Assembly (NCBI RefSeq): GCF_005877055.1
Contig: NZ_CP039424.1
Span: 1,612,001 to 1,676,000, forward strand
Reading direction: 5' to 3'
DNA: 64,000 nucleotides
Source: Citricoccus sp. SGAir0253
GTDB lineage: Bacteria; Actinomycetota; Actinomycetes; Actinomycetales; Micrococcaceae
The translations under genes were made by a program, and so were the position numbers. Each line of letters starts with the position of its first letter. The first letter of the stretch is position 1. The notes below the pieces were generated by a model, which worked only from the letters and a program-made list of their open reading frames with translations, made no database searches and was not told the DNA's origin. This document shows, piece by piece, positions 57,296-64,000 of this stretch.

Positions 57296-58933
57296 TCAGC
57301 GCCGCCGTCGCCGGGCGGTCCGCAGCAGGTAGCCGCCCAGCAGTCCCGCCGCGCCGGCGGAGGCCGTCGCCACCGGTCCGCGCAGCACCGCCGCCCGGCC
57401 CGTGGTGGTGGCCACGACCCCGCCGGCCACGTTGATGAAGGCGGCCGTCAGCATCCCGGCCACGAGCCGGTTGGCGGTCTGCTGGTCCCGGGAGCGCTGC
57501 CGCTCGGTCTCGGCCGGGTCCAGGGTGAGCTGCGGGCCGCCGCGCTCGATGAGGTCCAGCAGGCCCTGCACGAGCCGGGGTGCGTCCGTGCCCGCCTGCC
57601 GCAGTTCCTGGGCGATCCGGCCGAGGCGGCGGCGCAGGGCCTCGGGGGAGTAGCGCTGGAGCACCAGCCGCCGGGTGAACGGCGCCAGGACGGAGGCCAG
57701 CTGGAAGTCGGGGTCGAGGGCCTTGCCCAGCCCCTCGGCCATGAGCAGCATCTTGAACAGCATCGCCAGGTCGTTGGGCAGGTGCAGCCGGTGCCGCCGC
57801 AGGGTGCCGAGGATGTCGTTGATGAGGGCGGAGACGGGGAAGTCGGCCAGGGTGTGGCCGCTGAACCGCTCGATCAACACGGACACGTCCTGCTTGAGCG
57901 CGGCGCGGTTGACGGGGCCCGAGGACTGGTTCAGGCGCAGCAGGGCGTCGGTCGCGTGCGAGGTGTCCCCGGCGACGATGGCCACGAGGATGTCCCCGAG
58001 GCGCTCCTTGAGGTCCTCGTCGAGCGTGCCCACCATGCCGAAGTCGATGACCCCCAGGGCGCCGTCCTCCTCCACGAAGAAGTTCCCGGGGTGGGGGTCC
58101 GCGTGGAAGAAGCCGTGCTCGAAGACCATGGTGCACAGCACCGCCCCGGCGCGCCGGGCCAGTTCCGCGCGGTCGATCCCCGCCGCGGCGAGGGCGTCCA
58201 CGTCGTCGATCTTGATGCCCCGGATCCGCTCGAGCGTGAGCACCCGCGAGGTGGTCGTCTCCCAGTGCACGACGGGGATGTGCACGTCCGGGTGGCCGGC
58301 GAAGTTCGCGGCGAACCGCTCGGCGTTGCGCGCCTCTGCGAGGTAGTCCAGCTCCTGCCGCAGCGTCTGGGCGAACTCCCGGACCAGCCCCGTGGCGTCG
58401 TTGTCCCGGGCGAAGTCCCAGCGGCGCGTGGCCATCTCGGCCAGGTTCTCGAGGATCTCCAGGTCCTCGTTGACGGTCTCCACCACCCCCGGCCGGCGCA
58501 CCTTGACCACCACGTCCTGCCCGTCGAGCACGGCGGCGTGGGCCTGGCCGATCGAGGCGCTGGCCAGCGGCTGGGACTCGAGCCGGTCGAAGACCGCCGT
58601 GGACCCGAGCTCCTCGGCGATCGCGGCCATCACCTGCGCGGCGGGGATCGGCTCCACCCGGTCCTGCAGCGCCTTGAGCTCGCGCACGTAGGGCGGGGGC
58701 AGCAGGTCCGGGCGGGTGGAGAGGATCTGGCCCAGCTTCACGAAGGCGGGGCCGAGCTGCTCGAGGGCGCGGCGGACCAGCTCGGGCCGGGTGTAGGCCC
58801 GGCCGTCCTCGCGCCGCGGCATGCGCCGGAACGGGAACCGGCCCGAGAGCCCCAGCGCGCTGACGACGAAGCCGAGGCCGTTGACCGAGAGGACCTCGGC
58901 GATCTCCCGGTAGCGCTCCCGCCTGGAGCCCAT
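57296..58933 (-). CDS. UbiB/ABC1-family atypical kinase-like protein
   Basis: 545 aa from ATG 58933 with AGGAGGTGG upstream. KLGQILSTRPDLLP (the KxGQ motif), ASASIGQAHAA, VVVKVRRPGV, GFFHADPHPGNFF and VIDFGMVGTL are the UbiB signatures; two C-terminal helices anchor it. Probably supports menaquinone or lipid metabolism. Confidence 0.93.
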   Translation of the reverse strand: MGSRRERYREIAEVLSVNGLGFVVSALGLSGRFPFRRMPRREDGRAYTRPELVRRALEQLGPAFVKLGQILSTRPDLLPPPYVRELKALQDRVEPIPAAQVMAAIAEELGSTAVFDRLESQPLASASIGQAHAAVLDGQDVVVKVRRPGVVETVNEDLEILENLAEMATRRWDFARDNDATGLVREFAQTLRQELDYLAEARNAERFAANFAGHPDVHIPVVHWETTTSRVLTLERIRGIKIDDVDALAAAGIDRAELARRAGAVLCTMVFEHGFFHADPHPGNFFVEEDGALGVIDFGMVGTLDEDLKERLGDILVAIVAGDTSHATDALLRLNQSSGPVNRAALKQDVSVLIERFSGHTLADFPVSALINDILGTLRRHRLHLPNDLAMLFKMLLMAEGLGKALDPDFQLASVLAPFTRRLVLQRYSPEALRRRLGRIAQELRQAGTDAPRLVQGLLDLIERGGPQLTLDPAETERQRSRDQQTANRLVAGMLTAAFINVAGGVVATTTGRAAVLRGPVATASAGAAGLLGGYLLRTARRRRR

Positions 58934-59027
58934 GGCCGTCCACCTCCTGTCACGCCCGGTCCATGGTGAGTGTGCCACACCCGCGCGGGGGCGGGTCAGC
59001 GGGGTCCCGGCGCGGTAGCCTGCACGC

Positions 59028-60860
59028 ATGTCCTCCCGCGGCTCGCTGGACCGGGTGGCGCGCTGGGCGCCCGGGATCGGGGTGGCGGCCCGCTACGACC
59101 GCCGCTGGCTGTGGCCCGATGTCCGCGCCGGCCTGGTGCTCTCGGCCGTGCTCATCCCGGTCGGGATGGGGTACGCGCAGGCCTCGGGGCTGCCGGCCCA
59201 CACGGGGCTGTACGCCACGATCGTGCCGATGCTCGCGTACGCCGTCCTCGGCCCGTCCCGGCTGCTGGTGCTGGCCCCGGACTCGGCGCTGGCGCCGGTC
59301 CTGCTGGCCGCCGTGGTGCCCCTCGCCGGGGGCGCGGAGCACCGCGCCGTCGCCCTCGCCGGGCTCCTGTCCGTCCTGGTGGGGCTGCTGCTGCTGCTCG
59401 CCGGGGTGCTGCGCCTGGGCTTCGTCACGGACCTGCTGTCCCTGCCGATCCGCACCGGCTTCCTCAACGCCCTGGCCCTGCTCGTGCTCGCCTCCCAGCT
59501 GCCGGGCCTGGTGGGGGCCGACGTCGGCGCCGGCGACCCGGTGGGCCAGGTCACCGGCACCGTGGCCGCGATCGCGGCGGGCGGGGCCTCGCCCACCGCG
59601 GCCGGGCTCGGCGGTGGCGCCCTGGCGCTCATCGTCCTGGGCCGGCTGCTGCCCCTCGGGAAGGCGGCGGGGCTGGTCGTGGCCGTCGTGGCCGCCTCGG
59701 CGGTCACCGCGGCCCTGGGGCTGCAGGACACCGTGCCCGTGGTCGGGGAGATGCCCCGCGGGCTGCCGGCGCCCGCGCTCGGCGGGCTGGGCTGGGCGGA
59801 CGTGGGGACCCTGGCCGGGCCCGCGGTGGCCGTGGCGCTGATCTCCTTCGCGGACACCGCGGCCCTGTCCCGGGCGTTCGCCGGCCGGCACGGCGAGGCG
59901 GTGGACGCCAACCGGGAGATGACCGGCCTGGGCCTGGCCAACCTCGCCGCCGGGGCGCTCGGCGGCTTCGCGGTGTCCGCCTCGGGCTCGCGCACGCCCG
60001 TCGCGGAGCAGGCCGGGGCCCGGTCCCAGCTGGCGCACGTGGTGGCGGCGGCGCTGATCCTGGTCTTCATGCAGGCCCTGCCCGGGGTGACCCGGTACCT
60101 GCCGGAATCGGTGCTGGCGGCGGTGGTCATGGTGGCGGCCCTGAGCCTGCTGGACGTGCGCGGCCTCGTCCGGCTGTGGCGCATGGACCGGACGGACGCC
60201 GTGCTGGGCACGGCGGCCCTGCTGGGCGTGCTGCTGGTGGGCGTGCTGGAGGGGCTGGCGGTGGCGGTGGGGCTCGCGCTCGTGGCCGTGGTGGTGCGGG
60301 GCTGGCGGCCGTACCGCACGGAGCTGGGACTGGTGAGGGGCCGGCGCGGCTACCACGACCGCCGTCGCCACCCCGAGGCGGAGCGGGTCCCCGGGGTGCT
60401 GATCCTGCGGTTCGACGCCCCGCTGTCCTTCCTCAACGGCGCCCTGTTCAACCAGTGGGTGCGCCGCGCCGTCGGGCACGCCCTGCGCCAGGTCGAGGCG
60501 GCCGGCGGCGAGCGCCCGGGCACGCTCGTGCTGGCGGCCGAGCCGGTCACGGACGTGGACACCACCGCCGCGGAGGAGCTGGCGGACGTGGACGACTGGC
60601 TGGCGGGCCGGGGGCTCACCCTCGTGTTCGCGGAGCTGAAGGGACCGGTGAAGGACACCCTCGAGCGGTACGGGCTCGCCGAGCGCTTCGGGCCGGAGCG
60701 GTTCGCCCCCACGGTGGGGGCCGCCGTGGACGCGGTCACGGGCGCGCTGCGCGAGGACATCGCCGAGGGCCCGGGGGACCGGACGGACATCGCCGGGCCG
60801 CCGGGACTGCCCGAACCGGGGCCGGCCGACGGGCCGTCCGGTCCGCGCGGTCCCGCCTAG
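59028..60860 (+). CDS. SulP-family anion transporter with STAS domain
   Basis: 610 aa. AGLVLSAVLIPVGMGYAQASGLPAHTGLYATIVP is the SulP signature; about twelve helices to residue 420 are followed by a STAS domain (VLILRFDAPLSFLNGALF, DVDTTAAEELADVD). Substrate may be sulphate or bicarbonate. Its stop shares CTAG with the converging gene's stop. Confidence 0.92.
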   Translation: MSSRGSLDRVARWAPGIGVAARYDRRWLWPDVRAGLVLSAVLIPVGMGYAQASGLPAHTGLYATIVPMLAYAVLGPSRLLVLAPDSALAPVLLAAVVPLAGGAEHRAVALAGLLSVLVGLLLLLAGVLRLGFVTDLLSLPIRTGFLNALALLVLASQLPGLVGADVGAGDPVGQVTGTVAAIAAGGASPTAAGLGGGALALIVLGRLLPLGKAAGLVVAVVAASAVTAALGLQDTVPVVGEMPRGLPAPALGGLGWADVGTLAGPAVAVALISFADTAALSRAFAGRHGEAVDANREMTGLGLANLAAGALGGFAVSASGSRTPVAEQAGARSQLAHVVAAALILVFMQALPGVTRYLPESVLAAVVMVAALSLLDVRGLVRLWRMDRTDAVLGTAALLGVLLVGVLEGLAVAVGLALVAVVVRGWRPYRTELGLVRGRRGYHDRRRHPEAERVPGVLILRFDAPLSFLNGALFNQWVRRAVGHALRQVEAAGGERPGTLVLAAEPVTDVDTTAAEELADVDDWLAGRGLTLVFAELKGPVKDTLERYGLAERFGPERFAPTVGAAVDAVTGALREDIAEGPGDRTDIAGPPGLPEPGPADGPSGPRGPA

Positions 60861-62137
60861 GACCCGGCCCGGGGGCCGGACGCGGTGCGCTCGGCCAGCC
60901 CCTCGACGTCGAGCGAGCGGATGGCCTGGCGCGTCCTGGCGGCCGAGGCGTCCATCCGCCCGGCCAGCCCGGGGTGGTCCGCGCGCTCGAAGGGGATGAC
61001 GAGGACGCGGGCGGGGCGGTCGCCGTCGAGCGGGGTGATGAGCGTCGGCGCGTACTCCGCGCCCCTCACCGCGAAGCGGCCGTCCCGTCCCTCGGTGAAG
61101 GTCAGCTCGACCATGGCGCCGTCATAGCTGTGCGGCGCGCCCAGCTCCTGGTGGGCCAGCAGGTTGCCGGTGCCGTAGACCACCCAGACGCCGTTGACCA
61201 CGTCCACGGGCTGCACGGAGTGGGCGTGCTGGCCGAAGACCACGTCCACGGCGCCGGAGGCGGTGACCTCCTCCACGAACGCCACCTGCTCGGCGTTCGG
61301 GGCGGTGACGTACTCGCTGCCGGCGTGCAGGTGCACGGCCACGATCTCCGCCCCCGCCGCGCGCGCGGCCCGGGCGTCCGCGATCGCGGCCTCGGCGTCC
61401 AGCAGCGGCACGGACCACTCGCGGCCGGCCGGGTGCGGGATGCCGTTGAGGGCGTAGGTCTGCGAGACGATCCCCACGCGCGTGCCGTCCTCGGCCACGT
61501 GGACGAAGGGGGCCTCGGCCTCGCGGGCGGAGCGGTAGCTGCCCACCGCGCCGATCCCGGCCTCCTCGTGCACGTCGAGGGTGCGCACGAGCCCCTGCCA
61601 GCCGGCGTCGAGGGCGTGGTTGGACGCGGTGGTGCACACGTCGAACCCCGCGGCCGCCACCGCCCGGGCGGCCTGCGGGGGCGCCGCGAAGGACGGATAG
61701 GCCCGGTAGGGTCCGCCCTCCGGGGCGAACGGCACCTCGGCATGGCACACGGCCAGGTCGGCCGCCGCGGCGTACTGCCGCACCGACTCCAGCTGCGGGA
61801 GGAAGTCCATGGTCCCGCGGCCCGTGCGCGCCGCGTCGAGCTCGGCGCTCTCCCACAGCTCGTCGTGCCAGAGCAGGTCCCCGGAGACGTTCAGCGTGAA
61901 CGTGCGCGGCCCCTGCCCGGGACCGGGATCCGTCCCGGCGTCCGGTCCCGACGGCGGCGCCCCGGGCGCGGGGCCCGGCCCGCCCGGCGACCCGGCGGGG
62001 AGCTCGGCCTCCGGCGCGGCGGCGCAGGCCGGGAGGGCGAGGACCCCCGCGGCGAGCAGGGAGGTGGCGAGCAGGCGCGCGGGGCGGCGACGCGGGGACG
62101 GCACCCGGCCGGTCGCGCGGGGACGGGGGCGGGTCAT
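60857..62137 (-). CDS. CapA-family (metallophosphoesterase-fold) lipoprotein
   Basis: 426 aa from ATG 62137. Arg-rich n-region, hydrophobic stretch and lipobox LPAC (about residue 38) predict a lipoprotein; a Pro/Gly linker follows. The domain shows NVSGDLLWHDE, TASNHALDAG, VHLHAGSEY and GQHAHSVQPVDVV, the metal-binding series of CapA/PgsA proteins. Such proteins act in capsule or polyglutamate assembly; no partner genes are near. Confidence 0.9.
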   Translation of the reverse strand: MTRPRPRATGRVPSPRRRPARLLATSLLAAGVLALPACAAAPEAELPAGSPGGPGPAPGAPPSGPDAGTDPGPGQGPRTFTLNVSGDLLWHDELWESAELDAARTGRGTMDFLPQLESVRQYAAAADLAVCHAEVPFAPEGGPYRAYPSFAAPPQAARAVAAAGFDVCTTASNHALDAGWQGLVRTLDVHEEAGIGAVGSYRSAREAEAPFVHVAEDGTRVGIVSQTYALNGIPHPAGREWSVPLLDAEAAIADARAARAAGAEIVAVHLHAGSEYVTAPNAEQVAFVEEVTASGAVDVVFGQHAHSVQPVDVVNGVWVVYGTGNLLAHQELGAPHSYDGAMVELTFTEGRDGRFAVRGAEYAPTLITPLDGDRPARVLVIPFERADHPGLAGRMDASAARTRQAIRSLDVEGLAERTASGPRAGS

Positions 62138-62268
62138 GGGCCCATCGTGGCATGCCGCCGCGGGGCGGGCGTGTCGACGGGCGACACGGACCGTCATCGC
62201 GGTCGCCGGGGCCCGTGGCGGGTCCTCCCGCGGCGTCCGATGCCGTCCGGGCCCGGGCCGGCGGGCGC

Positions 62269-62994
62269 TCAGTCCGTGGCGCCGCGCACGACGACGCGGC
62301 AGGCGTGGGGCAGAGCGAAGGGCTCGAGTTCGGCCCGCCCGGGCACGTTCCAGGCGTCCAGCACGCCCTGCAGCATCGCCTCGTGGATCCCGCAGACCGC
62401 CCGGAGGTGCTCGCGCGCCTCGGCCACGAGCGGGCACGTGCGCAACTCGAGGCCGCCCCCGGCATCCTCGGCCGCGGCGAAGCCCTGCGCGTCGAGGATC
62501 CCGGCCAGTCCCTGCCGGACGGACGCGGCGGGGGCCCCGGCCGGGGGCGCCGGATGCCGTGCGGCGACCTGCGCCCCCCAGTGCCGCCCGGCCTCCCGGA
62601 CCAGGCCGGGGTGTTCCGGGGCCACGGCGACGAGCGCGGCGGCCAGCTCCCGGTACCCGGCGGCCTCCGGGGCCCCGGCACCGGTGCCGTCCGCCCCCGG
62701 CGCCACGCGGAACACGCGCGCCGGGCGCCCGCGGCCGGCCGGGGGCGCGGCGGCTTCCTCGACGAGCCCGGCGGCGACGAGGGCTGCCAGGTGATGCCGG
62801 ACGGTGTTGGCATGCCCGCCCAGGACCCGGGCCAGGCCGGCGATCGTCGCGCCGGCCGGGCCGGCGTCGGTGACGGCCTCGAGCACGCGCCGGCGCGCGG
62901 CGCCGAGGGCGGCAGGCTCCGGCGTGGGCGCGGGGCCCGGAGGCATGTCCGGGCCGTCGGCGGGACGCCCGGCGCGGGCGAGGGGAGAGGACAT
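62269..62994 (-). CDS. Winged-helix regulator with C-terminal cysteine set (SufR/DeoR-like)
   Basis: 241 aa. HTH at residues about 45-75 (GATIAGLARVLGGHANTVRHHLAAL). The C-terminal part has TCPLVAEAREHLRAVCGIHEAMLQ and LPHACRVVV: three cysteines spaced as in SufR-type regulators that bind an Fe-S cluster. It is divergent from the membrane protein gene 63072, which it probably controls. A sensory role for NO or redox is inference. Confidence 0.7.
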   Translation of the reverse strand: MSSPLARAGRPADGPDMPPGPAPTPEPAALGAARRRVLEAVTDAGPAGATIAGLARVLGGHANTVRHHLAALVAAGLVEEAAAPPAGRGRPARVFRVAPGADGTGAGAPEAAGYRELAAALVAVAPEHPGLVREAGRHWGAQVAARHPAPPAGAPAASVRQGLAGILDAQGFAAAEDAGGGLELRTCPLVAEAREHLRAVCGIHEAMLQGVLDAWNVPGRAELEPFALPHACRVVVRGATD

Positions 62995-63019
62995 GACGCC
63001 ATCCTACGCAATATTCACC

Positions 63020-63040
63020 ATGGCCTTGTATAAAATGGCC
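63020..63040. promoter_or_regulatory. AT-rich divergent promoter/operator region with direct repeat
   Basis: ATGGCC at 63020-63025 and 63035-63040 flanks TATAAA (63029-63034), a -10-like box in an otherwise GC-rich intergenic region (62995-63071). It probably serves the two divergent genes. Confidence 0.45.
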
Positions 63041-63071
63041 GTACCCGCCGCCGGCGTGAAGGAGAGCACCC

Positions 63072-64000
63072 ATGGAGTCCCCTGCCGTCCGCGGCCCACG
63101 CCCCGCCGGCGACGCCGCCCGGCCCACGCGGGGTCGGCGGTCCCGGTTGCGCGACTACCCGGCCGTGCTGTGGCTGGTGACCGCCGTCGTCCTCGCCGTC
63201 GTCCACCGAGCGGTCCCCGAGGCCGAGTGGCTGCTCGTGCACCTGGTGCTGCTCGGCGCCCTCGGCCACTCGATCCTCGTCTGGAGCCTCTACTTCGCGC
63301 AGGCGATCCTGCGCGTGCCGGTCAGGGACCGCGAGCGCCGGCACCAGGACCGGCGGATCGGCCTGGTGTTCGGCGGCACGCTCGCGGTGGTCGTCGGCGT
63401 CCCCGGCGGGTGGTGGTGGCTCGTGCTCGCCGGTGCCGCGGTCGTGACCGCGGCCGTGGCGTGGCACGGGGCCACGCTGTGGGGCATGCTGCGGACGGCG
63501 CTGACCGCCCGGTTCCGCATCACCATCCGCTACTACGTCGTGGCCAGCGCGTGGCTGGCCGTGGGGGCCACCGGCGGGGTGCTGCTCGCCCGCGCCCCCG
63601 AGGACCCGTGGCACGGCCAGTTGCTGCTGGCCCACACCATGGCCAACCTGCTCGGCTGGGTGGGGATGACGGTGACGGGGACCCTCGTGACCTTCTGGCC
63701 CACCCTGCTGCGGACGCGGATGGACGACCGCGCCGCGCGGCTGGCCACCCAGGCCCTGCCCGTGCTCACGGGCGGACTCGTGCTGCTGGTGGCCGGCGCG
63801 CTCGTGGGGCAGCGGGAGCCCGCGCTGGCGGGACTGGCCGCCTACGCGGCCGGCCTGGCCTGGTGGGGGCGGGCCCTGGTGCGTCCGGCGCTTACGCGGC
63901 CGCCGCGGGAGTTCGCCGCCGCCTCGGTGGCCTGCGCGCTGTCCTGGGGCGTGCTGGGCCTCCTGGCGGTGGCCTACCTGCTGGCCACCGGCACCGGCTG
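63072..64000 (+). CDS. Membrane domain of an actinobacterial NirK/multicopper-oxidase-type protein (cut by window end)
   Basis: 309 codons visible, open to the window edge; GAAGGAGAG precedes ATG 63072. About eight hydrophobic helices, with LLVHLVLLGALGHSILVWSLYFAQAIL, RFRITIRYYVVASAWLAVGA, LLLAHTMANLLGWVGMTVTGTLVTFWPTLLRTRMDD. This matches, from memory, the N-terminal membrane domain of actinobacterial copper nitrite reductases/multicopper oxidases; the cupredoxin domains would lie beyond 64,000. Confidence 0.65.
   Translation, partial: MESPAVRGPRPAGDAARPTRGRRSRLRDYPAVLWLVTAVVLAVVHRAVPEAEWLLVHLVLLGALGHSILVWSLYFAQAILRVPVRDRERRHQDRRIGLVFGGTLAVVVGVPGGWWWLVLAGAAVVTAAVAWHGATLWGMLRTALTARFRITIRYYVVASAWLAVGATGGVLLARAPEDPWHGQLLLAHTMANLLGWVGMTVTGTLVTFWPTLLRTRMDDRAARLATQALPVLTGGLVLLVAGALVGQREPALAGLAAYAAGLAWWGRALVRPALTRPPREFAAASVACALSWGVLGLLAVAYLLATGTG

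Overview
The window is very GC-rich actinobacterial DNA. Gene order (holA-rpsT-lepA-hemW-DUF3097-hrcA-dnaJ-rsmE-phoH-ybeY-corC-era-leuA-recO-uppS, then ctaCDF and ctaE-qcrCAB next to trpD) and GTG/TTG start usage point to the Micrococcaceae (Micrococcus/Kocuria/Arthrobacter relatives). Genus cannot be fixed from the sequence alone.

Region 1 (1 to about 19,860) is the right-hand part of a conjugative mobile element; every gene is on the minus strand and most are tightly spaced or overlapping. Reading leftwards from its right end: an unknown protein, a DUF2637/SpdA-like membrane protein, a winged-helix replication-type protein, a sigma-like factor with two C-terminal HTH segments, a type IV secretion block (small membrane proteins including two VirB2-like paralogues, a TrbL/VirB6-like protein, an SCO6880-family protein, a VirB4-type ATPase, a TraG/VirD4 coupling protein), an HNH nuclease, a zinc-motif protein, a double-domain Lrp regulator, a DUF4913-like protein, an SSB, and a giant DarB-like methyltransferase/SNF2-helicase that runs off the left edge. 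No relaxase or integrase is visible, so the left end lies outside.

The element's right end falls inside comEC: only the last ~590 codons of the DNA-uptake channel gene follow the junction, starting at the conserved SGANC motif. The host is therefore probably non-transformable unless the element excises.

Region 2 (21.6-44.2 kb) is core chromosome: DNA polymerase III delta, ribosomal protein S20, LepA, HemW, the CIRCE-controlled hrcA-dnaJ pair, an RNA maturation/GTPase cluster (rsmE, phoH, ybeY, corC-like, era), leuA with an apparent attenuator (leaderless leader peptide with tandem rare CTA codons plus a perfect 11-bp long-range pairing), recO, uppS, pyrD, an M20 peptidase and erpA.

Region 3 (44.4-53.2 kb) encodes the aerobic respiratory chain terminus: ctaCDF on the plus strand and ctaE-qcrCAB on the minus strand (aa3 oxidase and the di-haem cytochrome cc bc1 complex that forms the actinobacterial III-IV supercomplex), separated by an alpha/beta hydrolase and strong hairpins.

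Region 4 (53.3-64 kb) holds trpD, a stand-alone Lrp-type RAM domain protein, a SatD-like protein coupled to a membrane protein, a VOC protein, a UbiB-family kinase, a SulP transporter, a CapA-like lipoprotein and, at the right edge, a cysteine-containing winged-helix regulator divergent from a truncated membrane protein resembling the N-terminal domain of actinobacterial NirK/multicopper oxidases.
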